This document shows, piece by piece, positions 25,226 to 39,700 of a DNA stretch of 64,000 nt. Below the pieces are notes generated by a model, which saw nothing but the letters and a program-made list of their open reading frames with translations, was not told the DNA's origin and did no database searches. The DNA lies in contig CM019220.1 in assembly GCA_009741485.1 (NCBI GenBank), positions 27,469,048 through 27,533,047 on the forward strand. The letters run 5' to 3'. Made by a program: the position numbers and the translations under genes. Position 1 is the stretch's first letter; every line of letters starts with the position of its first letter. Source of the DNA: Malurus cyaneus samueli. Its lineage: Eukaryota > Chordata > Aves > Passeriformes > Maluridae.

Positions 25226-28200
25226 CAAAACTCATGTGGGGAGGCTCCTTATCCTCACTTCCATCCCTGGATAACCCCCTTGCACTTTTCTGAAGACACC
25301 AGCTCCTTTGAATTGTTCCCCAAGTGTTGCCGTTCTTGTTTGTTTTCTTTGTTGTTATTCACGTCGCAGCTGCTGGGGCTGCTTTTGTTATTACAGCTGT
25401 TAATATTGCATGATCAAATGAATTGTTAATCAGAGAGCCTCTGAAGGGCAGGCATAGGCTGCTCACTGCCTCCAGCACCCGTGGGAGACAGTCTGGGATA
25501 GCAGGGACCTGGTGTCAGATCAATCATGTGCTGGAGGTTCACATCAGATGGTGCTTTGGGAAGTGAGGAAGCAGATCCAGAGTTTGGGATATTCCTCAGA
25601 CAGATGTGTCCCTCCCTGCTGCTGAAAGGTCCCCCTTGAAGTGTCAGGCTGGCTTAGCTGCACTTACCTGACAGGTAAAAGTGCTACCAGCTCGTGTTTC
25701 TTTTGGTGTAGGAAAAGGAAATTTCCACCCTAGGATGGTCTAAAGTGAAGTCCTGAATTGTGGGACCTGTTTAGGGATGTTTACAATGTGCAAAATGAGC
25801 CGTGTCACTGCTGGAGGATGCTGGTTTTGGTGCTTTTCTCTTTCCCTTTCCAACCGGGCCCAGCTGTCTCTGAGCGCTGCTGCTTGCCTTGGTACCCTGC
25901 TGTTATTTAAGGAAAGTTGACGCAGATTTGTTGTTTTCTCTTGTTTTTTTATGAACATTGAAGATATTTTGCCTCCTAGGCAACAAGCTTCCCCTGAACC
26001 CCATTTTTAGCTCTCCCAACAGTATTAGGGAATACTACGCAGAAGCACAGAAGGGAAAAACTGGAGAGCAGCTTGATGAGTGGCTCCTTTTGTTTGAGAG
26101 CAGACAAATCATTCCATGTGAATTTGATGTGATATCACAGCATCAAGAGCAAATGTAATTTCAACTGGCATTATTATTTATTAGATTTATAACAAAACTG
26201 CAGTTACAGGGGAGCCTTGCTCATTCAAATATGCTGAGACAGGATCAGTTTGCACACAAGTAGAAGTTAATAGCATTGCTGCTGCTAGCACAAAAATGCA
26301 TTCATTAAAGACAGTGGAGGTGTTTGACTTAGAAATAATGAGTCTGTGACTTAAAGCATGTGCATTAAGTTCCAAAACCCAATCGTGATGGCAGTGGCCC
26401 CAGAACAACAGAGGTGGCAACAGTGACATTCCTTAAATCTCTTCAAGTCACTTCTGTTAAGGAAGCTCTTTCTACAGATGGATATCCCTTCTATCATTCC
26501 TGCTTCTGCTGATAAACAGAGTTGATGAAATATCAGAGCCTTTTCTAGCTCTGCCAAAACCCCACCAAGCCCTCCACAGTATCTGTGTGCTGAACTCACA
26601 ATGAGCAGAAAGGTGAAAGAGCAGCAGAGCAGTACAAAGGTGACATGAATAAGTTTTTCTTCCCTGATTCCCTTCAGATGTGCCCACCTGTTTCTCAAGA
26701 ATTGAGAGGCTGCAATGTTAGAAAATGCCAAAAGCAAACAAAAAAACTTATTTTTGGAAATACAAATTTCCACTTTTCCCTTGAATCTTACATCTCAGTC
26801 AATAGGAAACAAGAAAGGAGGGTGGAGAGAACTATGAAGAAGGATTGTGGAGAAGATGAGCCTGCCTGCCTGCCTGCCTTTTAATCTGCATGGATTCTAA
26901 TTCAAGTACAATCATTTCATCTACAGAAGTGAAAATTGCACTGATGAAACACAACAGTACTCTCTGACAACTGGCTTTTGGAAAGACATTCACATGCACA
27001 GTAGGGTCACAATTACTGTAAAGAAAGAGAAATCCTTGCTGGCCCACTTATTGTACTTCAAAAGGGGTCCAAGGAAAGGTGATTCTATGCTCTGGTGTTT
27101 GGTAGTTTGTTTTTCCCTATTGAGAAATTACACCTGAAGAGTGTTTTCACTTAGGAATCAAGGTGCCAAGATTCTAAAAGCAGCTTTCAGAAGGATAACA
27201 AAAGGCTTCCAACATTTCAGCTGAATAAAGGCACCAACTTTTCCCTTTTCTCACAGCGTGAGATAGGTAAGACATGGACAAATACTGTGGAAAGCAGATG
27301 GATGGGATCATTTCCTTGTTCCAGTGGCATCTGACTGCCAGAGAAGTGGCACTCCTGGGTGGGCTTTGGCACACTGCTGGAGGCACGGTGGCTGGTGGAG
27401 GTGGAACTGGTGATGTGCTGACAGCCGTGGATCCACCCTTCCAGGCTGGAGTGGATTCGCAGGGCTCTGAGCACAGCTCAGCTCTGCAGCCAGACCAGAC
27501 AACACTCTGGGCTCTCATCCTCTGCCGTTTTATTCCTGCTAAAAAATCAGCTCAACGTGCGTGCTGGAGAAGAAGAACATCAGCATGAAGGAAGAGTGAG
27601 TAGGCTGTGCTGGAGCTGGTCCATGCTTGTAAGCGTAAGTTAATGATCAAATGTGATCAGAGGGAAACTCATTTTCTTGAGAGCATACATTTAAAAAGAG
27701 ATATTAACACTGTAGTGTGGTAATCAGACGCTGCAATATCCGTGGTAAAATGCCAATGTTCCAGAGATCTGACAAATGCAGCATTTGTTATTTACCTATC
27801 CAAAACGCTTGGCTCTGGAAAAGCAGTGCTGAGTGCCAGCAGAAGGGTGTTCATTACAAATTCAATGCAACATGCAGTCAGCTCCAGCTCAGAGCTGACT
27901 GTGGCTCCACTTATAAGGTAGAAAGTATATTAATTGGTCCATAATTCAAGCTGAAATAAGGGAAGGAGAGAGATAAGATGGGCTGTCAAGGGAAGCAGCT
28001 ACATTCACTAGTGAATTTTGGGGGGTGAGTTGAGGGAAAGGAGCACTTACCCTTGAGAACTGCACAAGATCATTTGTAAAGTCATTAGTCTTATGAATTA
28101 TTTTGACTGTTATTGTTATTAATTATTTGCACTGAAGTAGCACTTGGAAAAAAGAGTTATGCTAAAAATCCTCCTGACTTCTGCAAAAGCACACAATAAA

Positions 28201-28719
28201 AAGGCAATCTTTCCCCTGAAGAGCTTTCAGTCTTAATGCCACTCTATATTCACAGTGTTCATCATTTCATCTGGTATTTCCATCCTCTTTTATTCTGGTA
28301 CATTGCACCTGAACTTCTTCCTCAGAACTGTGTTGGTGTTTGGCAAATATGAAATTCATGCATCTGCCCTCCTATGTCTGACTATTGTTTGGTTTTCCTC
28401 TCCTCAGTGGTTTCTTTTCTCACAGTTAGCATTCTCCTCTCCTTTTTTTTCCTTCTCTCCTTTTCTGCAGTTTCTTGCATTGTCTCAGTCTCCATTTTTA
28501 AACCTTTGTCACAATTCTCTCCTATTTTACATGGATGCTTTTTTTGTCTGACATTTTCTTCCTTGGTTCTCTTTGCAGTTTTGGGGGAGATCTGTGAAGA
28601 AACAGCTCTTGCCTTCATTTGTCCTAAGGCGCTTCTTCGGTGAATTGTTTAATCCCTCTTTGCTGTCCATATCCAGCAGGAAAAGGTCATTTGGGGAAAG
28701 CATGCCTTTTACTGGAGAA
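25226..28719. other. Unique sequence, no gene seen
   Basis: About 3.5 kb without recognised exons. It includes a (CCTG)n run at 26861-26879 and a pyrimidine-rich block at 28370-28570 that yields hydrophobic open frames of 98 and 89 codons. I judge these compositional. Confidence 0.6.
26861..26879. repeat. (CCTG)n microsatellite
   Basis: Four full CCTG units plus a partial unit. Short and perfect. Confidence 0.9.
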
Positions 28720-28836
28720 GGTGATTGCCTTGCTTTAGGGAGAGGAGTATTGCCAGCAGGTCGAGGGAAGTGATCCTGACCTTCTGCTCGTGATTTCTGG
28801 GGGCCTGGATCTGGACAGTCTTTGGTACAAGACAAC
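28715..28836 (+). repeat. CR1 LINE internal fragment
   Basis: ATTGCCAGCAGGTCGAGGGA followed by GTGATCCTGACCTTCTGCTC matches the part of CR1 just downstream of the reverse transcriptase domain ('attgccagcaggtcgagggaggtgatccttcccctctgctc'). TTTAGGGAGAGGAG before it and TCTGGACAGTCTTTGGTACAAGA after it also fit that region. Both ends of the element are missing. Plus-strand orientation. Confidence 0.8.
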
Positions 28837-30091
28837 CACACTGAATTTACTTGGGATATAACTCAGGTATTATGGCCTTTTATAAATAATAAGCATTGGG
28901 AGCTCCCTGGCAATGTCCCAGCGTTGTCTGTTGGATCATGATGAAGAAAAAGAAATTCGGCAGAAGGACCAAGTCAACTGTCAGCAGCTTGTCCTTCAGC
29001 TCTGCTGCTAATTGTGGTGCCTCAGTGCTCTTGCAATAATGTTTGTTTGCATTAATTCCAGCTGTATTGCCTGAGTAGCCTTTAAACAGAATTGCTGTTG
29101 TTGTCACAACTGTTATTGTTCAAGAACTGCATTTTTCAATTAGGGGGAATACATGAGATACATTATCTGCAACAGTCTCTTTTAATGATAACAACAGATA
29201 CGGTAATTAGTCCAGCACATGAAATTAAAGATATTTAAATAATTACAGTGTAATCAAGTCAAAATTACTGATGTCTTTATTTGAGGCTAGATTATGGGGA
29301 AAACACCACAGGAAAATAAGTGCTTTGAAATCTAAAAGGCACAAATATTTGATAGCACATTTGCATATGGTGCTTCAAGTAAGTTTGCTTTATGCAAAGA
29401 TTTAAAATGTAAGTAACAGTCATGAGGCCAAGGTTTCAGAGGCTTGGGTATGACAGCAGCTCCTTTGTGGCTCAGTGCTGGCACGTCTCACATGGTTTGG
29501 TGTGGTGGATTTGCAGCATAAAGGTGAATTTAATGGTGTTCGATGGGGTCACTCAGAAATATCTGCATTCTAAATGCTTGCTTATTGGATTTTCTTGGAA
29601 AGGTTTCAATTTTTTTTTCAGTTCCCTTCTTCCCTTTCTTATCTGATGCTGCACATACTCTTTAATCAAAGAAGAATAAACAAAAAGACCAGGGAGCCCA
29701 GAGACATCAGTTCAAGGGAAAAAGATTAATTTTTGTATTATGTGGAAAACCCCCTGACAACAACCCCCTGAAAAGCAAGCAAACAAAAGCAAACCAAACC
29801 AAATTAAACATAAGCAAAACTAAAAACCCTACACGTGATCCAAAAATTCACACCTGCCCCCTCACTCCCCCTTCTCCTTTTCAGACTTTGAAGAAAATAG
29901 TCTCTGTGTATTTTTTTACCTTTAATAGCAGGTGCTGAGTCACCCAGCCCCAGGACAGCACAGTTCAGAGGTCTGGCAGAATTACAGCTGCTGGAGAGAG
30001 GAGAGCTGGAAACAGCTGTTTATTTATGTCTGTGAAAAGGATGGCAGGAAAGTATTTTTATACAATTGATCACTGCAGAAGCTTATAAAGG

Positions 30092-30092
<1 letters not shown>
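28837..30092. other. Unique and low-complexity sequence, no gene seen
   Basis: AT-rich DNA with an A/C-rich patch at 29746-29832. No exon was recognised. Confidence 0.6.
29746..29832. repeat. A/C-rich low-complexity patch
   Basis: The plus strand is dominated by A and C in AAACC, CAAAC and ACCCCC words. This is a smaller version of the 36.6-kb patch. Confidence 0.75.

Positions 30093-30124
<32 letters not shown>
30093..30124. repeat. (TA)16 microsatellite
   Basis: Sixteen uninterrupted TA units. Likely polymorphic. Confidence 0.98.
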
Positions 30125-30134
<10 letters not shown>

Positions 30135-33100
30135 CTTAAGGGATGTAATTCCCCAAAGTAACATTAAATATTGGTAGCAAAACCTCAGTTTTGGTGCTGA
30201 GCTCTGAATTTTGGAGGAGGCTCCTGAGACAGGGTGGTGACACCTTTGGCTGGCCAGGTGAGCACTGAGCCCCCGTGCTGCTGGTGCAGGTGAGGGGCTC
30301 CAGGGATGCATTTAAAATTAAAACCTCTTTCCAACTCGCCCATGTGAACAGAAGAGAAACACTTGACCCTCAAGAAGGTAACAGGCTACATCTCATGATT
30401 TATTGGAAACTAAAGTTCATTCTTTTACCTGACAGAAAAACATTCACGAGTGCAAAGGCACTGATTCCGAGGGGACTGACTCCATTAACTGCAATTTTTC
30501 ATCTGCTCTTCCACATCAGCAGCAAATTTACCTTTTATTTGGATTTGATGTGGAGTATCTGTAGTGCCCTTAAGGTCACCTGTGTTTCTTCAGCCTCACA
30601 GGTGCAACAATGAACAAAAAGAATAATCCATGAAGGATTTTCTCTCTGCTACATAAGTGATAGTGGGAAAACAGGAGGCTTCTTCACTTCCAATCTGATT
30701 ATTTAATGTGCAATCTAGTTATTACTAGATGTGATTGAAAGATGGAACAAACACTAGTTTTACAGTAAGGACCATGAAAACAAACAGGAAGGTAATTTAG
30801 GAAATGAGATAAGCTTTTAAAACAAAATGTTCCTGTGTTTGGCCAATTTAGTTTGTTTTACATGAGGATTTTCTCTCTGATGAACACCCCCACCCCACCT
30901 CCAAACCTTTGAAAGTAAGTTGAATAACTAGATTTCTCACACAGAGACATGCTGCAGCTTTTAATAGATGCAAGCATACTTCCAGAAAGCTTTGAATTAC
31001 TAAGAGGTAAATTGATTAAATTTATCCTAAATGCCCCTTTCAGCAGGTTAGGAAATGGATCCTCTGGTTTTGTAGAGTCACACAGAATGGTCTGAGACCT
31101 GACCTTTTAATGAGTTTTATCAATACAGTTGAATAATTTCTACTCAGAATTTATTTACTTCTTCAGCGTCTTGCTTAATTTGATTTGTGAATCTATTTTT
31201 TTTTCTTTTGCTTTAAAGTCATGGCTTTTAATTTCAGTTTTTCAAATGCTTCAGCAGTAATTTCTGTTATCCTTGACATTTCTGTGTCACCATAATATGA
31301 ACTGCTGCAGTGGGAAACTTAATCCTCTAATCTGGCTAGCTCAGATGCATTGTTCGTGTGGAGACGTTTTCTAATTCAGTGTATTTATTAACAGCTCTGA
31401 GCACTCTGCTCGCTCTGGTATCTGCACTGGGAGCAGTTTTATTTATGGAAACTGCAGTCAAGGAGTGGGCTTATGCCTCTGACTTGTTCCACTGTCTGGA
31501 ATGACAGTGCTGCTCCATGTGATTGTGGGATTCAGCTTTTTCTGCCTTTTGGTTCAGGATGCTGTAAGATATACACAAATATTTACCTCTGTCTGTGTGT
31601 GTGTATCCAGGTTGCCAGTTCACAACCTCTTTTGTTGCAATGCAGATCTGAATATTAACCCAAACTTTTCCAAGTTTTCCTGGGAATCCTAAAAATAATT
31701 TGTGATAGCTGCTCGAGAAAACAAACAATTCTGGCAGCTTCAGGTTTTCACGTGAGTATTCAGTTTTCTGTAGAAACAGGTTTTCTGTGATGTTTTTTTC
31801 CAAAACATCAGTTTTAGGGAATGGAATGTTTCTGACCACTCTTATTATTGAATTACTTTATTTCTCATCTGTTTGCTCTCAAAACCAAGTTGGTTGTGGC
31901 AAATAATTGGCCACTGTGGAAGACAGAAAACTGGTCTGGATGAGTTTGCAGGGTAACTGATCTGCCATTTTCATTTGAATGCTGGAAAAGACACATTGCA
32001 AAGTGTGAATATAAAATATATACCAACACTCCTTAAATAAACCTGTTATTCTTCTTATTAAATATGAAATTATTATTATTTAACTTAATAGAAATAATAT
32101 CTGGATCTGCAGGTGCTTTTAATGAAGTCAAATCAAACTGCTTTATTGTACGTAGAAAATCCCAGGATGGGGAGGAAGATCATTAGTGATGTGATGTAAT
32201 TTACGCAGTTTAGCTGGAGATTAATGGCAAATACCATCATGGAGTTTAAAAAGGAGATGAAATAGTACATGGGAAATAAATGCTGCACCCGCATGAAACT
32301 AAGATTCATCTTACTTATGGTTATTCTATGCTGGAAGCATGACAGAAAAGTGCCTCTATTCCCATTGCAACAAAACTGTCTTCTCTTTCTCCTTTCCTTC
32401 AAAAAAATCCCAAGGAAGAAAAGAATTTTTACACCCGGAAAGGGAGAATGAGAACATCCCTCAAGCTGCAAAACAAGAAGGTCCTCAGCACTAATAGTGT
32501 TTTCTATTACCAAATGCTCTGTAATCTGAAAACTAAAAACAAGAGCAAATATTATTTCTATTTATCTGTCTGTATGTGCTATATTATAAACACACACTCA
32601 AAGGTTTAATTTTATTTTTATTTGAGAAATACTCGTTAATGACAATGATTCATTGTCAAGATAATGTAAACTGATTGGGGAAAAGATATGTTTACAACAT
32701 CCAATTGTTTTGAATAATGGAAATTTATTTTTCTCAAGAGTTGGCACATTTATTAGGAAGGCCTTTGATGTTTCTTGGGGAAACAAATCAGTGCCAGTTG
32801 TTTTCATCCTTTATTGACAATGGCATTTTGGATTTGGCAGTGTCTGTGGAACTGTTTTTGGCTGAAGTTGTTGGCACAGTCACTGAATGATGCCATTATA
32901 AAGAAAAAATAATTTCATTGTAAGGGTATCGAGAGCTGCAGTGAAATCACAGAAGAAATATCTGTGTATGTTGCAGCTTAACATGCTAAAACCCCACAAG
33001 AAAATGGCTTCAAAGTGCAAATCTTGGAAAAATAGTATTTCTGTTTCACTTTTGTCAGGTGTTTTTGTTCCCCAGTAACTTCAAGACATCTATTTTTTAT

Positions 33101-36100
33101 CATTGAGTCAAATTATTCATTGTTACTCCCATGCTTTCTCTCTTCAGATTGCCCCTAAATTTGCAGTTTACCCACCTTTGTTTATTTCTGTATTTTTGTG
33201 CAATTCCTTCCAAATGCTGAAGTGTGCCAATGCCAACCTTGCACATACGTTTCTTACCATCTCTGCCATCTTCCCTGCTTTAATTTTATTGGAATGCTGT
33301 ACATCAATGCCCCTAACAAAAATCATTGTTTGAGAGTCCTGTGGCTCCTGTAAGAACCAGAAATATGTGACTGCACTTCCATACATCTGCAATTTACTCA
33401 TATTTTAGGTAGCTTTGTGCAAAATGAAAAACCAAAACCTACTGAAGGCATACAGAGAGATTTTGGTAAATCTGTTGGTGTTCAGATATTTCCTGGTAGC
33501 AAGCAGACATTTCCTTTTGCAAATTAACACTAAATATAGATAGGGTGTGAAATTCACTGGACCTGAGTACTCTGCACTTGCCCATTACATTCATCATTTC
33601 TGTTCTCACTGACCCTTACTGGGGAGTCACGGAGCCCAGCACTGTAATTTGCTGCAAATAGCTCTTATTCAAATGAGGAATTGCTTGTGAGAATGATGAA
33701 TCCATATAGTGATATCTTTCATATAAGATCAGATCTAATAAAAGGTCACCTGGTACAATTTCTTATGTAAATGAGTTTTCCAGACTGTTTCTGTTTCTAC
33801 TTGTGCTGTTGCCTAGGCTGTCATCAGACTTCAAAGAAATTCATTATTCTTCTAGCTCTTGACTTTAAACGAAATGTTTGCTGAACCTAATTGATGCAGC
33901 AAAATGTCTCTTTGCAGGGCAAGGAGAATTGTGCACGAGTAATTCAGTTTATTGAGCTACTCACAGCCATTGTGTTTGACTGTGCCCTACTGACATTGTA
34001 TTTTTTTTCTGAAAAATATTGGAAATCATTTTCACTGATGGAACTGATGGGAAATAATGAGTCAATCACATGAGAGAGAGTGGATTCAGTAAGCTCAATG
34101 CAAACTATTGTAGAAAGTTTTAAAAGTCTCTTTGTCCGTAAAATGTCAGTATTTTTTTCTTCCTCCTCAAGGTTATTTTGAAAGCAAATATTCGGAGGCT
34201 GCCATACATTCTTGACTATTCTGAGAGAAGAAAGAAACAAAAATATCTACAGTGAGAGACAAGCAAGCAGGAGGAATGAGTAAGGAAAGGTGAAGAGAGG
34301 TGCAGGCAGTTGTGTGGATTCCAAGTAAGCTGGTGTAGGGTTTTTACATCTGCTCCAGTAAAATGGCATTTTATTTATTTATCTCATTTATTTTGGTTGA
34401 AGTTTGCCTGTGTGGTCTTTGTCCATGAGCAGCTCACACTCCACTGCTCTTCAACAGTTTGGTTCATTCGGGGAATAAATCTGAGTAAATTTTAGCTATT
34501 TTTTTCTTGCATTAGTAGAGCATAAATTGCTTAAAATATACTGTCTATTGATTTGGAATGTTAGTTAATTGTTTCTTGATCCTATTATACTACTGATTCA
34601 TGAAGTTAATGGACTACATTCCTATCTTGGTTTGGCAACATGTAAAGACTGAACACTGAATGTCAGCTATGGTTTTACAGTGAGATTCCTTGGTAACAGA
34701 ATGGTTTTTAATTTGGAGAAGATACTGTCTCTAAAGACACTGGCTAGGGAGGAAATTGTTAGACATGAGAGAAATAATATGGTCCATTGTCCCCCACTGT
34801 CTACCAGAACAATCTTTGTGCTCAGGGCTGCTACAATATAGTCACGTGCATGGTGCTGTGATATCTTTATTTCCTTCTGATTACCTTTTCTCCTTTCCTT
34901 GTAGCCTTAAAAAAGCCCCAACCCTTCAAAACTGATGAGAATCAGACTGCAGAGCATGGGAAAAGCTGAAAAGTTCGCTGCCTTTCCACCAATTTCCTGG
35001 CAAATGAGATACTGTGCTTGAACCTTGATTTTTTTCAGACAAAGGCCATGAGAACAGCAAGTGGCACGATGTGAATCTGTTGGTGTGTCAATTACTTGGG
35101 TGGAAATGGAACACGGCAGTGCTGCAGCCTCTGAGCGCCCTGGAGGGAGAACAGCAGCTCCCCAAAACTGCTCTGCTGAGCTCCAGCACTTTCCTCCTGC
35201 TGTGAAGGGCTCTTAGAGAGGAAAGTTTATATCAGCTTTGATAGAATTGAGAGCCAAAGGACAGAGACACTGTGCAGAGGAGATGGCCTTGTGAGGGACG
35301 TGCAGAATGTGCCTTGTTTGGGGGGTGTCTGAGTATAGAATTCAGTGTTCAGAGAAAGGAGCAGCCAGGCTGACCCATGAGAAACACCGTGTTCTCCAGG
35401 CAGAAATAAATTATACAAAATACAAAAAAGCAGGTAATTTAACTGGCCCTTCTGATTTCAGGACTGCTGCTGTTCCTTTTCAATTGCAGGCTGCCTAAGA
35501 GTGCCCGAGATTAACCTGCTGCTAAGGCATCTTTCACAGCTCTTGTTAAAAGCTGACATCAATATCAAGGGGCAGACACGAGGCACAGGTCCTGCCACAA
35601 CCTGCGAGTCTCTGAGGCTCTGATGGTGTTGCATGATCAGGTAATTTTCTGTGCTGGAGTCCCTTTCTCTTGTCCTCTCACTTTACAAAGACAAAAACCT
35701 TACAAAGCTTGTCTTGATGCACAGTCTGATTTTTCTCTTTGTAATCTGCTAAAATTGGGTATGCTGGATACAGAACTCCTGCTGGCCTTTCAAAAGTAAA
35801 CCCTGAGTCAACCCTGTCTTGGTGACAGAACAATTGTGATTCTCCTGGTCAGATGCAGAAATTGGGGTGCCCAGTGAGCAATGGTCACTGATTTAACCCT
35901 TGGGCTCCTAGAAGTACAAATTTTATTGAAGGACTAGTTTCCGAAGGTTCACTAAATAAAGCACACTTCAATGCTTTTAATTTAAGAAGATGTAGGAGTG
36001 AAGGTAGGTTCTGTTATCAAAAAAGTTGCCAGCATAGATTCAAACCCCTCTGAAGTTTAAATAAGTCCATGGGTGTCCCCAATATCTCAGGAGCTTAAAT

Positions 36101-36578
36101 TCTGAAATAGATAAATTAAAGACAATTTTGGAATTTCCCTACTGGAACCAAAATCTTACCTTTGGCCTCAGCCTGATTATATATATATTTTTTTCTCCAT
36201 CAAAGCTTTTTCTGTCTGTTGAGAAGCTGCAAAAGACAATGCGTAAGGAGAATGTACAATGGGTAAAGCCTAAGTCACACAGTGGCTGAGTTTGAAAGAT
36301 ATGTTCCATCTTTTAATCCATCCACTTTTGGCCTTGTTAAAGTCTCTCCTCCACAATAATCTCTTAAGTGCTCTATTTAATGCTGACTCTGGGAGTTTGC
36401 TGGTACAAACAGTGCTAATGTCTTGGCTAAAGTGAGAGCTGGCAAATCCTGTTACACCTGTGGGTTCTTTACAGTGCGTGGAGCTGTGGGGGAGGGTGGC
36501 TGGAGGGTGTACCTGCCTCCAAAATTCATAGTTACACAAGAAATATTGAACCAGTCCAAAAAATTTATATCCTCAAAT
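30125..36578. other. Long unique AT-rich stretch, no gene seen
   Basis: About 6.5 kb. Near 31075-31115 a short stretch (AGTCACACAGAATGGTCTGA, then ACCTTTTAA) could be the decayed inverted 3' tip of a CR1, but it is too short to call. Open frames are 126 codons or shorter and show no domain. Confidence 0.6.
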
Positions 36579-36791
36579 TAACAACAACAAAAAACAAAGC
36601 TCCAAACAAACAAAAACACTGTAAGACAACAACCCCCCAAAAAAACCCTAACAAACAAAACTCAAAGCCCCCCAAACAAAAAAAAACAAACAAAACCTCC
36701 AAACAAACAAACAAAAAGCCCAAACAAAACCGAAACCGAAACCAACCAAAAACTCCAAAACCCCACCCCCAAACAACAACCAAATAAAAAA
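36579..36791. repeat. A/C-rich low-complexity block (CAAA/CCAAA)
   Basis: About 210 bases almost without G or T on the plus strand, in runs such as AAACAAACAAAC, CCCCCC and CCGAAACCGAAACC. The minus strand therefore reads as Phe/Gly/Leu/Cys-rich open frames (36565-36816, 36662-36922), which are artefacts of composition. It may have grown from an A-rich tail by slippage. Confidence 0.9.
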
Positions 36792-39700
36792 TTCCTGACC
36801 TGAACCCAAGCATCATGGAGAAGTTCTGCTGAATTCAATACCTGACACGTCCTGAAGCATTGCCTGAATGCAATTAGAAATTGCATCCTGCCTTCTGGCT
36901 GGGAACAATGCATTTTAAACACATGATTCCTTATCAGAATGTTCTTATGAGGACTTCATTTATGGTAAAGAGGAATTTTATAACTGAGAATCTTTTTCCT
37001 TCTCGAACAGGGCATATTTTATTGTGCTATTTAAAATAAATGCCACTGTGAAAAGAATGCAGTCAATAAAGTGGTTATAAGGAGTCAGACCTTTGGTCAA
37101 AACAAAATAACCCTGCAATTAGAGTGTATGGGATTTGGTTTAAAACTGACAGCAGATTTGACAGCATTAAGTAGTTCATGGTGAATTCCTCTTTGTGATA
37201 AAATTAGTCCAAATTATCTTCTTGTGTCAGACTGAAGGTTTCCTGAGAGATTTGGCCCATGACAGGTTGTAAGGAACTTTACTAAAATGTCTACATTTAT
37301 ATATGTGCTAAAACAGGGATTTTATTTGACCAGCAAGGATTTTTAAAATAGTAAAAATAAGTTATGTTGCTGAGGGTCTGGCTCATTCCTCCTTCTTGAG
37401 GATATCATCTCAGTGGTCCTTAGTTTATTACATAAAATATAGTTTTCATAAGTCACCAGAAATTCCGTTCTGACTGGATAAATGGGGGACACCCCATGGA
37501 ATAAGAATATAAGTCTTTTCTTACAGTCAGTGTTCAGTACAGCGAGTTTCACTGCCTGATTCTATAGCAGAAGAAATAAGTGGTAATTTTGATTTTCACA
37601 AATTAGACAAATTTTCCAGACACTGCAGTGTTCAGTTGAACCCAGATTTGAGCTCAGTACAGTCAGTAGTGATTCGTGTTTCAGCTGAGACCTTCTCTGT
37701 GTCTGTTTGGAAATGGGGATTTCTTCCCCATCTGTGGTTGGCTGTATCCTAGAGCTGTGTATCTTAGAAGTACCTAATGGCTTTAACATTGTCCTCGCTC
37801 AATTAATTGTAATAATGGTGAACTGGAACACCGTGGAACAGAGCAAGGAGATCAGATAGCTCAGAGAGCCTGGCAATTTTGGAATACTTCATTCTTTCAA
37901 TAGCCCTGCATCATTTCCATTCTCTCCTTCAGAGCTGACACTCGGGTATCTGTTCTGCTTTGGTCTGTGATGAATCTTCTGCCAGGTGTGCCAGAGGCTC
38001 CTCCTGATGTAGATACTTGAGATCAAAGCCAGGACCTATCAAACCTGCTAATGAAAACACCTCAAAGCCAGCTCAGCGCTTAAAAAATATCTCTCAGCAA
38101 CAATAGTTTTCATGTAGAATGCAATGCAAGGTGGTCAATGTATCCACAGCACAAATGAATGGATTTTGTGAACTGGACTGAGTTCAGGAACATAAAAAGA
38201 AATGCATTGCGATGCTGCAGTGACCCTTTCAGGTAGTTTGCATTTGTAATCCTCCTTTGAATGTGAGGTGTTCCTGTTGCTCAGTTATATTTAACATGGC
38301 AGATAAGTTCAGGCATTCAGTCCTAAAGTTAACTTTTCATAGAATATTGAAGTGCTGCTGGTAAATCCAAACAGCTCAATCTGGTGCATAATGAAGAGCT
38401 GTAATGCTCTGAATAAATCCATTACTCAAATGTATATGGTAATGAAGGTATAACTCATCAGTGTTTGCCCGATGTTGTTTATACTGTTAAGATTAACAGC
38501 AATCTAAGGATCATTGCAAACACTGCAAAATCCCAAATATTTCTGAATAAGGATTGAGAAAGTATTATCTGTAAAGTACACCCTGGATAATCTGTGTGGA
38601 TGAAATTTTATCTGCAAGTGGAAAATGTAGCTTCTTTCAATTTTTAAAGTATTTTTTTTTCTATTTTTTTTTTTGTACACACACAGAAATAGCAAACCTC
38701 CTAATAGCTCTTAGTGAAAGATCATATGGCACTAGTTGGAATTTAGTCTAGCAAAAGTGCTTCTCATGGTACATAAGAAAGTGTTATAACCCATTAAAAC
38801 AGGAGAGAATATTATTAATCTCTATTAAAAAGACTAATGAAATGGAGTATGATATCCTGCCAGCTGTGGCTTAGAATTCTCCCTTCTTTCATTTGAATTA
38901 GAAACAGGAAAACCCATAATCAGAGCAGGGCATGGAAGTGGTAGAGAAGCAAGTAATTTAGAAGTGTTTTCTTTCATTTTTCAAATCTGAAGGACCTGGT
39001 GGATTCAGCTCTTGGTTTTAACAAGAGAAGCCATCTGACATGCTGCAGCTCTCCAGAAAACGTGAGTCAAAAAAATCTGGGCTGTGGGAATAATAATTCA
39101 CAGGTGTTTTTTCCCCTTTTGTCTCCTTTTGATCTTTAACACACAGGATTTAGCTAAAGCAGGAGTATTTCTTCCATGCCTTGTAGCAGATGAGTTATGT
39201 GGGCACATCAGAGGGCAGACCCCACATCTGTGGGTCTGTATTTCAGCAGGAATAGTTTACACACCTATTGGTCATGGCACTTCGTGGTTTTTGCTGTCTT
39301 CTCTGGCACTAGAACAGATATTTTAGTGATTCTGAGCCTCAAGTGGCAGCCAGTGTAAAATGCTGATGTAGAAACTGATTACCCCACAAAAACTCGTAAC
39401 ACCTCTGCTGAGCATATCCACGTGCTGCATTTTGAAGTGCACAGACCAAATATTCCAAAGGAAAGAGCACATCTTATTGCAGTCCTGTGGCAATGCCAGA
39501 GGATAAGATTGACTTTGGTTGACAAATTTTGTTTGGTATTTATTCAGCTACTCAGGATTAAGTACATCATTGCTCTGCAAAGCCCCAATATCCCATATCA
39601 AAATATACCTCAGCGTATAGTGATCAAAATAAAGTCAGGGTGTAACTCCACAGGTCAACCCAGCCTATGAAGAGGTGGCCCCCAAAAAGGCTTTGAACAC

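Noticed and set aside
28255..28643. Hydrophobic Ser/Phe/Leu-rich frames
   Set aside because: Produced by a pyrimidine-rich tract. Two different frames look alike, which signals composition rather than coding.
31075..31115. CR1 3' tip
   Set aside because: Only about 40 bases of loose similarity and no continuation.
36565..36922. Phe/Gly/Leu/Cys-rich frames resembling membrane peptides
   Set aside because: Antisense translation of the A/C-rich low-complexity block.
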